This document shows positions 22,700 through 34,266 of a stretch of 64,000 nucleotides of DNA, piece after piece. Under the pieces are notes generated by a model. That model was not told the origin of the DNA, did not search any database, and saw nothing but the letters and a program-made list of their open reading frames with translations. The stretch's first letter is position 1, and every line of letters begins with the position of its first letter. A program made the translations under genes and the position numbers. This DNA is from Paramarasmius palmivorus. Taxonomy: Eukaryota; Basidiomycota; Agaricomycetes; Agaricales; Marasmiaceae. The stretch lies in assembly GCA_037176845.1 (NCBI GenBank), contig JAYKXP010000077.1, positions 186,001 through 250,000 of the forward strand. The letters run 5' to 3'.

Positions 22700-23278
22700 C
22701 TAAGGGCCCAAATCTTTCTCCTGATGCACGTCACCACAACCCAATTCCGCCTCCTCATGCGAAACACTAGAACTTTCATCCGCTTCATCATCACTGGACC
22801 CTGACCTGTTTCCCTGACTCTCCAGCTCCATATCTCTGGGCAAATCAGTGCGACTAAGTCCTAATCCCTCGAGAGTTTCAAGGTGTATCAGTCCTCGCAA
22901 GAGATGTACAGGAAGTTCGTTGCGTTGACCACCTTTTTCGATGAATGACCTTGCTATATTGCAATGGTATCGCAACTCATCAAGACTCTTTCTCTCTGCC
23001 CTCAGTTGACGTGCCAAGGGGCTCTCATCTCTCTCCTGTTGGTGGCGGCAGCGGATCTCATCTGAATGAGCTGTTCAGCCTTGTCAGAAAGGACCATAAA
23101 TTTTACTTACCTTGGTCACGACGTTTAAGCTCTTCTAAGAGCTTTGGCGTTACTTTCTCTCCGGGTGGCTTACTATCTGTGAGCTTTGTGAAAGTTACAT
23201 GGCAAGAATATCGCATTGAAGACATACACTCACTATCACTTTTCGTTTGCCATTCCGATTAGTATATACACGAGGCAT
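22700..23278 (-). CDS. Small hydrophilic KDZ-element protein, unknown function
   Basis: Three exons (23230-23278, 23111-23176, 22700-23061) give 158 residues with consistent phases. It starts MPRVYTNRNGKRKV, is basic in the first half (LLEELKRRD, RAERKSLDELR) and acidic/Ser-rich at the C-terminus (GSSDDEADESSS). No stop interrupts it. The first donor would be the less usual A|GTGTAT. The gene lies 103 bp upstream of the HMG-like gene in the same orientation. I do not recognise the family; a helical region around 50-100 is likely. Confidence 0.5.
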
Positions 23279-23497
23279 GGTTGTTAAGTTCAGTGGCGGA
23301 GAAGATAGAACGGCGAAATATATTTCACATTGAGTCCATCAGACGTTTCCAGGCCTTTGTCTAATTTGGAATATAAAAGCCTATAGGCTATCACTGATAA
23401 CAATTTAGAAAGGCATGGCTTCAAAAATCAAATACAAGAGCACATTCAGAACAATTATATACATCCAGGAACCTCTTGACTATGTACAGGCAGATAT
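23279..23497. other. Short spacer inside KDZ element
   Basis: AT-rich; nothing recognised. Confidence 0.4.
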
Positions 23498-24785
23498 TTA
23501 GCATTGGGAATGGAAAAGATAGTATATAAATTCAGCCTGTCCACTTGGAAGCTCTGGAAAGAACACCTGCATTCTCTCAATAAAGTCGTCCTGTGAATTG
23601 GCAATGGCATAAACAAAGCCAATTTGCTCTACTACCACCTGATTGAATCGGAAGCAGTTGAAGAACATCCAGCCAGCTGCGCCCAGACGCGCAGTCAAAT
23701 TCCGAGGTACAATACTGTCACCATCGACAAAAGGAGTCTGAGCACCGTCACTGCCTTGAGGTGGAGGAGAACGAATGGTGCTGCTGGACGGTGCACTTGC
23801 AGCAGGTGTTCGAGCTGACGGGCGTGGTGACATAAAGGCCTGTGCAAGACCAGCCGAGGTTCGGGAAGCAGAAGACTGTCCAGTGCGAGCGGGAGAGCTC
23901 CGTAGCAACGAGGGTGATCTGGCTTTCGAAGCTTCCACTACGTTGCGCTCTAAAATTTAGGGTGAGTTAATACCCATGTGCTATTGAATTCCCATGTGCT
24001 TACCCGATTTCATGGAAGGGTCCAGTACGGTTGCCTTTCCTTTGTCGCGCTTGGGGGTCTGTGGAGCTACGCCGGCATCGAGAGGTGTATTTGGCCTGGT
24101 CGGTGGTGAGGCAGGGACAGGAACAAAGGATGTGGCAATCATGTCATATCAGGGACTGCGACCATGGTTGATCATTGCAAAAACTGCGCCCATGAAGGAA
24201 CTATGTGTTTGGATGTGCCGGTTCGTAAGGCCACTTGGCATGTTCAAAGAAGGCTGAGCAAGTGATCTAAATTGAATAGTCAGAGGGTATACCTTTTGAG
24301 CTTAACCAACAACTTACTCATTACTGAAGACCCCAACCCGTTTGGCAAGGATGATAGCCCAGAAGTATTGCGATTCAGAATCCATGATGCGAGAGGCTTC
24401 AAGGAAGGGTTCCGATGTGTGAAGGAAGGAAATCACTGCATTGGCGTCGTTCTGGATATTCTGACGGAATATCTCTTCCACAGCACTCTGCATGAGGGAG
24501 AGAATCCGGTTGGCAATCAGATGGCGGCACTGTATATTAAGAGGAAACGGCGGGTGTTGGGATCCACCTGGAATGAATGGGCTGTAAATGAGAGGTGTGA
24601 TTGAGTGAATCAATGGCAAGGGAAAAAAAAAAGACGGCCTACAACTCGTGAATCTCGTACACGCCATAGGTAGCAGCGCCATAAGCGTTCGTGAAGACAA
24701 GATTTTGGGGATAGATAAAGACAACAACCAGATTGTCATCACTGAGAGTGCCGCTGGAGGCTGAGGTGCTGTTTTGGTTGGCCAT
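23498..24785 (-). pseudogene. KDZ-element protein of unknown function with in-frame TGA
   Basis: Four exons (24643-24785, 24318-24581, 24004-24266, 23498-23949) with consistent phases, 373 residues across the stop. It begins MANQNSTSASSGTLSDDNLV. An ordered first half includes VVVFIYPQNLVF, YGVYEIHE and an alpha-helical stretch (HLIANRILSLMQSAVEEIF). The middle is Pro/Ser-rich, and the end is a compact hydrophobic region (AGWMFFNCFRFNQVVVEQIG). A TGA at 24149-24151 (codon 175) separates GRSP from YDMIATSF; CGA would restore Arg. I do not recognise a domain. The gene shares orientation with its two downstream neighbours. Confidence 0.5.
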
Positions 24786-25539
24786 GGAAGTGGGGGAAAG
24801 AAAGAGTGTGGCAGAGAATCAACTTGGTCTTCACGATATCAGAGAATCAGATACAGTGCCGGAATGCCACTTACTGAAATAGGAAAAGGACATTCTCACA
24901 CCTCTACATTTATGGTGAATGGCGAGAATATCTGCCTATTGGATGTGATTTCACAGTTATATCTAGCCCTAGGGTATGGTAGATTAATGCTTATATTTGT
25001 GAAGTCAGAATATCTCATAATTTATTGCTATCGATTCACCACAATTGTACATATAGTGGTCTTTGCATCTTCGGCCTTCTCGGCCTTCAACCGACGTACC
25101 AATTTAATCATCTCCGCTCATGAAAACACTATAAAATCAGTGTTACAGTATGAGCTAGGATATATTAAGCTTACAGATGTAGAGCTAGTGGTCCCGCAGT
25201 ATCTTAATGGTCATGACATGACAACATGTGCAGCGGCGGGTATACTCGAGTATGCATTTATGATCTTGATGAACACGGAAAGTGTTTCTCTTCAAAGTTG
25301 TCTCTAACATATTACCTCTGAGTGGAATATTCTGTCAATATGTTCTCTAAACTATTCTTGATGGTTTCTGTGGCATTAAACTTGTAGCTGGCCATGCTAC
25401 AGCTAAAACATCAAGAGCGCTTATAGCGTGGTGATATATGGTGATCAGGCGTCTGTTACCATTCTGGGCGTCTGCTCAGCGTGGTGATTTTGCCAAGACC
25501 ACCATCATAACTCGCAGTCAACACTCATTCTCACACTCT
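24786..25539. other. Divergent intergenic region inside KDZ element
   Basis: Separates a minus-strand gene from a plus-strand gene, so it should hold two promoters. Open frames here look like shadows. AT-rich, no clear repeat. Confidence 0.4.
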
Positions 25540-26391
25540 ATGGATATCGAAGAGCTCCTCCGGGTGGACAATATCGATGTCGACAAAGTTTGCGATCAGG
25601 TTGCCCAACTCAATGATCGCCTCATTCACTATGTCTCACGTGAAATGGACCTCGAAAAGCAAGTTGAAAAATTAGAGGCGGAGAATAGATCACTGCATCA
25701 CGAAGTCACAGTGCTTGACCAATTCACCGAGGAACAGTCGGAGTATATTGAAAGGGTAAAGAAAGCAGCTCGGGAAGCACTCGAGGAAATTGATATGCAT
25801 GAATCAACTATTGGACGACTTGAAGCAGAGTTAAAAGAAGTGAAGGAAGACGAATGCCGTGAGTTATCAACATTCATTCACCAAGCTATCAGTATTTACA
25901 TAACATGCAGGGAATGAGAAGTTGATCAAGCTATTGAAGAGCAACATGAAGCATTGGCAGAATGAAGTTGCTCGGCTTAAAGCTAGGTACCAGAACCTTC
26001 TTCAATTGGGTCTCAACCTCATTCCAGAGTCGTCTCTGTAAAGCTCTGACTCGGACATTCATGATCAGCAATCACTGAAGTGAGTCCCTTTCCATGTGGT
26101 ATCAGCACACATGTCAATTGTACCCTATTACAGGCAAAAACCTGAAAGCGTAAGCGATGTCAAGACAACCGAGATGCCAAGGTTTGTTAATATCAATGTA
26201 CCTTCTACCTCTACTCACTTGTGTTCAGCAAAAACTGAACCAAAGCCAATGAGGCTGCAGCTAGGTATCGAGCAACTCACCGCAAACTTTTGTCGTTGAA
26301 AGAGAGAGAGCGACGTGCAAGTAAGCCTCAAATTCTTTTCGACACACACAAATGTCTGATGTGTCATTCAGGAACACGCGAAGCTCGGTGA
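25540..26391 (+). CDS. Coiled-coil protein of KDZ element
   Basis: Starts MDIEELLRVDNID at 25540. Exons 25540-25858 and 25911-26041 give a 149-residue open product ending LIPESSL. It is almost wholly coiled coil (MDLEKQVEKLEAENRSLHHEV, then VKKAAREALEEIDMHES). Beyond the TAA at 26039-26041 the same frame continues as SSDSDIHDQQ, splices to QKPESVSDVKTTEMP (26134-26181) and, past a TGA at 26236-26238, into the basic helix ATHRKLLSLKERERRA (26229-26320), ending near 26391. The ancestral protein was probably longer and bZIP-like in layout, with the order coiled coil then basic helix. It points toward the 3' end of the transposase gene. Family not recognised. Confidence 0.5.
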
Positions 26392-26621
26392 CTTACTAAA
26401 AATGGTCTTTCCTAATTCTCACTGTTCGGAAAATCATTGGGCGACATTGGGAAACTTTGGTGGCTAGCGACTTGGGGAACACATAGAGCTTGTTGACTAA
26501 ATAATGCCTTTTAAATTTTGGCCCTTAATGTTATTCCAGGCACTTATGAACATGTTACCCGGAGACTAAGAATAACCTAACCATGCCGGAGTTTTGCCTG
26601 CAGTACATACAATCTACTTAT

Positions 26622-29600
26622 CTATCCGTCTAATGTCACCTTCTCCATGAAATCAACAAGCTTTTGAGGCTCGACATCATGCCTTATTAAACCATCCATT
26701 CCTTCTCCGTCCTTGAAATTAGGCATGCAGGTGGGCTTAGTCCATGTATATTGGGGTGCTTCATCAGTCTCCCAGTCCATCGGTGCCCGTGTTAGACCAA
26801 GGACAATGTTCGCCCATTCGGGTAAAGGTGCAAATCCAGACTTGTACCTCACGCGGTGTCAATGTTCACCCGGAGTAAGATCCCCTGGAAACCAAGTCAA
26901 CGTCCAAAGGATAGAAGAAGAACACATAGCCATACCACTAAAACCAGGCAAAAGAGTTATCTGGATGAGTCTTTCTGCTATACGCCAGTGAAGCCTCTTC
27001 CTGCGGCGATATTCATGCTGTAAAAATCTTTTGAAATGTTGCCGAGTTGGATCCTCATCATCGCCATCTTCGATTTCATCAATAGCCAACCAGAAGTCGG
27101 CTTCGTCATCAATCATAAATGTAACGAGGTGTTTGATCTCTACATTCAGGCGAATGATTTCTTCCCTCGCACGTTTAAGGCCGAAATGAAGTTGCATGAC
27201 CTTCTGATTTGTAGGTTTTGCCCGTTCGAGACGTTCAACGTTAACGTGTGTATCCCTGAGGAGATCGAAATCGGCAACTGAAGCCATGTTCAGAATTGAG
27301 GCCCAAGGGATTTGTTCGCGCCCAGGTACTCGTAGCGCAAGTTCGTTGTACCGCTCTAATGCATTACGAACAGCTCCGGCCCGTGCTTTCAATGTGTTTG
27401 TGATCTTGTCTCGTTGGTGATACCCTGTACATCCATCAGATTGTTGTTCAAGAAGATCAAATTGGACGGTACCGATATCACTAGCTTCCAACTTGGTCAT
27501 CTCCATCAATCGTGATACAACCGCATGTTCGAGATCATCAACTGCTTTGCGATATTCATGTTCTACCGCACCTTGCTTAGCATCAAGATATGCAGCATCA
27601 GCTCGTTTCCACCTTGGATAAATCGCATTATCATCCTCGAAGCAAGCAAGCTCCTCTTGAATCAATCCCAGTTTTTGGTAGGTTGATGCGTTTCGGCTCT
27701 GGACTTGCTTGATCTGTTTGTCCGTCCACCCACGCGCAGCCGCAGTGCCAAGTTTCTTCCACTCTATGTGTGCGTCCCTGGAAGCTTGCCTAGATACAAG
27801 CCATCAGGAAAGAGCTGTTGATTTGATTTTGAGTGATCACTTACTCGGCTGCCCAGAATCTTTCCAAAATTTCAACATAGTCCAACTCGTATGACTCTCT
27901 TGCAGGCTCAGTGGATCTTGCGCTGAAATACTCCGCCTCTTGCTTTAGAAGATCCTCACATATCTCTGGCGTAATCTGTAGTTCTTCGCATGACCTTTCC
28001 AAGGTTGGTTCATCTTTGACAATGCGTTCAAGTGCCTGCCAATAATTCTGATAGATGAAGTTGGCTAATAATTTGTTAGGTAACACTCAAACAAATGAAA
28101 GCGGTTAAACACAAACCTGACAATGCAAATTTGTCAAGATCATGAAAATAGAAGAATTCGGAGAATTCCTGGCGTCGGTGAAAAAGATTTGTGAGCCGCG
28201 TGATTGATGCTAAGGCATTTGACAAGGAGAAGGTTCGTTCACAGGGCTCAAAGTCCTCAAGACCAACACCTTCCTTGTACATGGGATGATATCCGAGCTG
28301 ACAAGGCCGGTTGTGTGCATAACCGTGGAAAGCAGGAACGACACCGGTGATCCCACTGCTCTTCACTTTCTGACGTAGCATGGGACTTCGATGTAGCGTC
28401 TTTACAAACGCGCACCAGATGTCATAGCCGATGCCAAGCTTCTTGCCATATTTGTCGATGAGAGAATTGACAATCGCTAAGGGGTATTTCATCCTGTATC
28501 TTAGATGAGTATGGAAAACGAGGCTAATGAAGTATACATACAACTCGCCGCTTCGGATCATATCACAGAGTTGAAGAACATGGCCATGCCGACAGACCGC
28601 AACAAAGATACCCGATATCGCAAACAATTTGAAGGTACGTTTCTGAGCATCTGGTCCTGCTGCCTTCCAACGTTCGACGCATGTGTCGTCGCATGAGGTT
28701 AGGTCCTTGGTCTCATTTTCATTGAGCCATGCAATCTCGTCGGGCGCAACTGTGGTTGGCTCTTCTGGATTATCAACATCCATGTCGTCACTTGTCTGAT
28801 AGGGACATGTTGAGTGCTTCGGTAACCATGTGAAAATTGTGAACTGACCAAGTGTGCATTCCATCCAGCTTTCACCTCATTGGCAAACCGGTCCACTTCT
28901 TCCGGTTCTAGCCATCGGAAATGTGGGAGATATCTCTTGTCTATACGTTCGACACCTGCCCGAACCTCTGAGTCAACCAGCTTTGCTGAGTTATTCCCAT
29001 CAATTGAGATGAGAATGCGAGGCTCAAGAGGTGTTTCCCCTGATAGCTCATAGTTGCATGGAGGACAAGTATGTGTCGTAAATGATAGAGAATCATTCCG
29101 GTTCAATGCATCCATCATCCGGTTGTCAAGTGCACGAATGATGGTCAGGTATGCATCATAAGCACTGCGTCGCTGGTCTTCTAAATGATCATGCCTTGGT
29201 AACTTGATTTTGTGAGTTCAAGACATGTGGGACCATTTATGAGCCAGCTTACACCGTGTATGTACTGAAGGGCCTTAGACAAGCCATCAATCGTGAATTT
29301 GGGGCAAACTCGATGTATTTGACGGTAAACACTAAACATGTGAAGCGGGAATGCAACCTGAGGCTGTTTGGGCGTTGCGCCAAGATACCCATGCCGTACA
29401 AGACTGTCGTTGACTGACTGAGCATCAGACAGGTGAAAAAAGGTCATAGTACGGTTGACTGGCGGAGCACAAAGTCATTGAACAGGAACTCGTAGTGTGT
29501 AATGAAAGCGTACCATTGAAATCAATTACAGGTATTTCCCATGTTTCAACATGGTCATGCTGGGATGGAGGTCCGACCGCAGAAAAGGCAAGATATGCCT

Positions 29601-30111
29601 TGAGGAGATGTGGTAATTGAGATGTCCAGGAATCCACTTGCTTCTGGATCCGATCAGCTCGAGTTCGCGGGTCATTGAGCCTGTTATCTTGTTAATACAT
29701 TGAGGCTCATGAATGCTGGTCAACGTACTTTGTTTTTCTTGTCATGGTGCTCAAGAGTGTATGTAAAGAATGTTCGTCGCCTGCGTGACTGTTGAGAGAG
29801 CCTTCTTCGCCAGGTGGTAGAGGTAAGGTGTGGATGTCGAGGTGCCTGTCATTGGTCGGGAGATCGTCCTCATGGTCACTTGTGTCCCCTGCATCAGCTA
29901 GAGCGACACAAGCCTCATAGGAAAGTCCTGAATAACAATGTCAATGATAGAAAAAATGAAAAGATGTCAACGCACCACTAAACATTGCCTCCTCATCCTC
30001 TCGGTCAATTTCCCAAGCCTCCTTCGGAGTCCTCCCGCCACGTTCAAGAGCATCGCCGTAGATGAAGGAAACAGTACTTGATGTCCCATATCGCCTTTTA
30101 TTTCGGCCCAT
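26622..30111 (-). CDS. KDZ transposase
   Basis: Ten exons with consistent phases: 29976-30111, 29729-29927, 29514-29680, 29253-29458, 28849-29202, 28542-28795, 28117-28499, 27845-28064, 26936-27789, 26622-26884; 1011 residues if one TGA is read. The N-terminal part matches the conserved leader of these proteins (QLPHLLKAYLAF, LVRHGYLGATPKQPQVAFP), then CPPC (282-285). Probable catalytic acids of the RNase H fold are D304 in DGNNS, D465 in GYDIWC and E520 or E523 in GVGLEDFEPCER. Family motifs SGIFVAVCRHGH and FHGYAHNRPCQ are present. Residues 640-924 are helical. A TGA at 26859-26861 (codon 933) comes after TPGEH; the frame continues HRVRYKSGFAPLPEW for 78 more codons, and CGA would restore Arg. 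The catalytic domain is upstream of it, so a shortened enzyme could still act. It would cut and join at the terminal repeats. Confidence 0.92.
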
Positions 30112-30290
30112 GTATTTGAGTTTGCGAGTATATGTGAAAAGAGAGGAAACTTCAGAACGTCGGCGATGATCCGAAAGAGGAAGCAATGGGAGACCAGACC
30201 AAGACACGGACACGTATGGGCGTGAATGATGTAAATTTTGTCAACGCGGAAATGCGGAATCGGGCCCGTACAGTTGTGTAACGTGTTCAA

Positions 30291-30501
30291 ACGATGACGC
30301 CAGCGCCCAACGGAAGTTACCGAAGAGTGAGCGGAACTGCGAACTTTGACTATAGACCTGCAGAGTTATCGGAAATTATCAAGGTATGTACAGGTGGTAA
30401 CGAAGGGCGACCCCCGCCAAAGGTTTTCCCTTCACATCTGATGGGCTGATGTACCCCTGTCAGTCCAACAGATCAGTGGATTTACTCGGGCACCATAGGT
30501 G
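30291..30501 (-). repeat. Right terminal inverted repeat of KDZ element
   Basis: 211 bp, reverse complement of the left repeat at 20048-20277, ending CTCGGGCACCATAGGTG. Transcription of the transposase starts just inside it, so the promoter probably overlaps the repeat. Confidence 0.9.
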
Positions 30502-30508
30502 ACCATTC
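30502..30508. other. Target site duplication, right of KDZ element
   Basis: ACCATTC, matching 20041-20047. Confidence 0.85.
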
Positions 30509-30803
30509 GCGTTGATCATCAATGCATTCTCCAAACTCGAGTGTCTCTCCGAGGATGCGTTGTGTCAAGATGGCTTTGGGGGTATATACATGCGGATGCA
30601 CAAAAGGATGTTATTGGAATTGGTGGATCTTGCGTACTGGAGACCACCTGGTCACGAGGCGGACGCGATCGGTGCTGAGTTTCTCAGCCACCCTGTGGAC
30701 GTCAAGGTCGAGCGTCGGGCGCAGGATATGAATACAGATTCCGACTCTGATTCAGGCTCACATTCAGATACAGATACAGCAACGCCGAGGAAGGAACGGT
30801 ATA

Positions 30804-30949
30804 CCGTTCAAAACGCTCAAAAATTATTTTTGAGTGAACATATATATTTTTGACCTATAAACATATACACACACATATACTGGCATGAGCATACACATAT
30901 ACACACCTGCATACGCGTGGATTCATACATCGTTTTTGACCGAGTCCTA
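30804..30949 (+). repeat. Left terminal inverted repeat of second element
   Basis: Matches the reverse complement of 39706-39897 closely for the first 100 bp (through ATATACTGGCATGAGCATA), then less well. Contains TTTTTGACC twice and CA-rich ATACACACACAT runs. Confidence 0.85.
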
Positions 30950-31221
30950 TAATACATACGCATGTTCGGAGCATGTATATACAAACATGAGTAAGACCAA
31001 AGTTCAAGTTCAAATCAATGATACACATCAAGGCAGTTAAACACCATTAACAAAGTTCTTCATTAAGATAAAGACTGGTATCACTGGCTTAAAGCCAATA
31101 GTTTACTGACAATTAAAGTAACTAGTTCTATTCTACCACCCTTCCGCCGCACTACTTAGTGACCATCCCTCTGCTATCACCGACTCCGATCAAAGACTGT
31201 ACGAACTCAAACAATTATTGA

Positions 31222-32906
31222 CTAAAGGTCTTCCTCCAAGTAAGGAATCACAATGATTCGTCCACGAGTCCATGGGTTATCATTGAGAAGGGAAGAGAAG
31301 GACGAGGTGATGGGGTCAAGGGATAGGTCTTCTTCCTCAGTTTCAGTATCTGAAATTCAGTTAAGTTTAAGGGCAGCTTATCGATGGATCAATAAGTACC
31401 TTCAATGGTGTCAGCAAGCTTCCTTGATCCAGCGCTGCTGATGCTCGAGATGCGAGCCGACTTCCGGAGAGGTCTTGGAGATGATTCGGAATCAGAGTCC
31501 TCTCTTGCACGCTTGTTTGGGAGTCGGACCTGCGTGCAAGGGGGAGGAAGGAGAAAGGAGCTCACAGAGCTCTCGGATGCGGAGACCTCATCAACATCCA
31601 TATGATCGCTGTCTCCGTCCTCAACGGCGGTGGCACTGGCAGCATCGGTGGCATCAGAGCCATCAGAGTCGCTCCCCTCGCCTTCTTCGGAATCAGCGCC
31701 TGAGGGACCTGCAACGGTGGCGATAAGGTCTTGAATGGTGTCTCCTTTATCAGGCAAAGGAAGTTGGTCTGACCAACGGGTTAGGCTTGGAATGGCACAA
31801 GAACAAAAGAGAGCCTTACCTGCGAATCTAGCAGCTGAGGCACAAAGAGCGTTGTACTGGGTGACGAACTTGTTGAGATCGTTAATCTTGGCATGCTGAT
31901 GAATTTCATAGTATTTGATCTTATCGCAACACCCTATTGGAAATCGTCAAGCCTAAACAACAACTAAGGAAAGAAATCAATCATACCAATGTATACCACC
32001 CCAGCTCTTTTTTCTGACCGATTCCAACGCTTCTCCCACATCGTCAGAGCTGTGGGATCATCCTCATGGCCCCAGGTTAGGTAGTTCCGACTGGCACACC
32101 CCAACACACTCCAATCAGACCAAGAGGTCTCTCTCCGAAGCTGCGGAAAGGCCTTTCGAAGCATCTCGGTGGTCTGGGCATGATTGAGTGCCGTGTTGAA
32201 TGGAACACCTTCTGGGAAATCATAGACCAGCTTTAGGTTACGATACACTCCGAGGCAGTCAGAGGCTGTAGGAGCACGAGCGTTTCCATCCTCAATGGAC
32301 AAGGATCCATCCTATTAAAAGGGTTAGTCTTTCTATCAAGGAAGAAACTATCCACGCTTACAGCTGCTGCAGAGACTCCATGAGGAATCAAAACCATGGC
32401 TTTCAGGTATTTCTCGCCGCCCTTCTTGATGGCCGCTTGAGGCTTGGGTGCTCTGAGAAGACAGGGGATTCAGAGCAAGGATTTAATTTTGTAAAAGAGA
32501 CGCACAGATTTGGCTTATCGGCTTCCTTGCCTTTGCCTTTGAGCCCACGGTTTGCCTCGTCGTTGGCTTTAGCTACCTTTGCAGCAGTGCTTGACTTGCC
32601 GTTGTCGCCCAAAGCCTTCACGACCGCATTCACCATGGCGTCCTTGAGCTCTACCTTCTGCTTCTTCTTCTTCTTTCCTGGTTGAAAGAGGTGAGGTTTG
32701 TTGACCTTGGGTTTTTCCTCCTCGGTGGGGTCGAGGTCTGCTTCGGTGGTCTCTTGCGCGACGTCGTTGAAATGAGCGTCCTTGGGATGAGAGCACTCCA
32801 AGCAGTACTTTCCAGTACCGAGGAATGCTTCGCAGCCACAAGGTTGTTTTTTGTTGGATCTTGGGTTGAGGAATAAAATTTGGCAGGGCCCTGTGTCGTC
32901 TGTCAT
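31222..32906 (-). CDS. Cys/His-cluster protein, unknown function
   Basis: Six exons with clean GT-AG borders: 32506-32906, 32362-32452, 31987-32311, 31820-31933, 31400-31768, 31222-31349. No internal stop. Near the N-terminus a probable zinc-binding cluster reads CGC-x9-C-x2-C-x2-H-x4-H (from PCGCEAFLG through ECSHPKDAHF). A Lys-rich segment (GKKKKKQKVELKD), a folded middle part (YRNLKLVYDFPEGVPF, SWSDWSVLGCASRNY) and an acidic, Ser-rich C-terminal third (SEEGEGSDSDGSD) follow, with the basic NKRARED and KSARIS as possible nuclear signals; it ends IVIPYLEEDL. The layout suggests a nuclear DNA- or chromatin-binding factor. I cannot name the family. Confidence 0.6.
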
Positions 32907-34266
32907 ATTGACAGCAAAATGGCGGGAGTGGAGCAATAAAATAAGAAACGAGGGAGAGGAGGTAATAAAAAGGCGGTTAAACTTAAAAAGAAAGGGCAGG
33001 AGCGAGGAGAGAGCAAGAAAAGAGCGACAGAGAAGCTGAGATGGTGGTTGAGGTTGAAAGGGAAAATTGCACTGTGTTCCCGTGACTACCAGCCGATGGA
33101 GGCGTTACCTCAATGACCCGCGATAGCAACGCACGGAATGGTGTTTCGAGCTTCCGGTGCCTTGGCTGCAGGGTTTGCCCATGAGGTCTCAACGAGGCTT
33201 TGTTTGTTTATGTTGACTTGACGGGGTTGAAGGGCCGGTTCTTGAGGCCATTTGCGATTGATCTTGAGGATGCTGGCAAAGATCTTGAGGCTGACTCGTG
33301 CGCGGTTCAAAAAACGCAGATACAGCGTTTATTGCTCAGAAAAGAACGTCAAAAAAGGTGGGCTATCTAATCATCAAAAGGCATGGAGGGGTGCAGGCCG
33401 TATGTAAGATCGTAAAGTATGACGGCGCTGATGAAACAGCTCTCTGCAGTCAGAATGCAGAACCAGCAGGCCCTAACCATACTCGCGTTAGCCCATCAAC
33501 GCAACAATTGAGACTCAGAGGGGCGTACCATGCTGGTGTTCATGTTCCGCGCAAGGTTTGCCCTTGTAAGCGCAGCGTGTCCGGGTGAGTGCAGGTGAGG
33601 GGTGCGCTGTTGACACTGAAAGCAGACTGGAATAGAAATGGGAGTCAGCGACTGGTTGAACAGCGATGTTGACCATGCTGACCTTTTTTTCCCCATGGAA
33701 TCCATGGCATACTGGCTGCTCCATGAGCTCTTGTGATTCGGTTGGCATAAGCAGGAGCAGAGGGGTAGGAAATCCCAGGCTTGAACTGCAGGCCGTGATG
33801 AAGGGAGGGGACGGGAGTTGCAGGGTGGTGGTTGCAGGGAAAGGGCAAAGGGCAAAGGGCAAGGTGTCATTGCCCTTCTCCCAGGCCGTCGGCGTTTGCA
33901 CAGCTCTGCGGCGCTTCATCCGAGAAAGTGCCGGAACAGCTGGGATCCTGAAAAGTCAGGTTCACCCGACCTGGGGACCGATAAACCGTGTGCCCCAAGT
34001 CACCGTTAACAGCACCATCCGTAAACGCAGGCTGTTTTCACAATAGCTGCGCATTCACCGGCCGTTGTTGAGGGGAGGAAAAAAAGAACATCAATCACAG
34101 CAGATATGCTCTTATATAGATCATATCATGTGATCTTTCCACGGTCCTTTGTTGAAGACAATCAACAGACACGTAGATCACATGTTGAGTCGCATGGGTA
34201 TGTTGATCCTTGATGCTGTGACATTGCTGTGACACATCACTGTTCCGAAGTTGCCTTCCTCCTCCA
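32907..34266. other. Non-coding or unassigned 1.36 kb inside second element
   Basis: No gene could be assembled. On the minus strand a possible exon pair (about 33500-33850) would code a Pro/Ser-rich stretch then VCFQCQQR, hinting at a decayed zinc-cluster gene, but no longer exon chain or start could be supported. A GGGCAAA-type short repeat lies at 33842-33862. Confidence 0.35.

Larger units (their letters stand above)
20048..30501. mobile_element. KDZ-type DNA transposon with cargo genes
   Basis: 10454 bp bounded by long inverted repeats starting CACCTATGGTGCCCGAG and by a 7 bp duplication ACCATTC. It contains a KDZ transposase (minus, 26622-30111), an HMG-like protein gene (minus, 20547-22597), two small genes (minus, 22700-23278 and 23498-24785) and a coiled-coil gene (plus, 25540-26391). 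Multi-gene KDZ elements with accessory nuclear proteins are known from Agaricomycetes. Four of the five genes carry an in-frame stop, so the copy is probably decaying. It sits in a coding exon of a host gene. Confidence 0.9.

Noticed and set aside
24774..25307. 177-codon plus-strand frame
   Set aside because: Overlaps the promoter and first exon of the gene at 23498-24785; it has no domain and an unusual composition. Likely chance.
30797..30806. CGGTATACCG palindrome at the left end as a separate regulatory site
   Set aside because: It arises from the host bases CGGTATA meeting the element end CCG.
33298..33950. Possible zinc-cluster gene (VCFQCQQR on the minus strand) or a plus-strand 96-codon frame
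   Set aside because: Only one suggestive exon border; no start, no further exons and frame breaks. Kept only as a remark.
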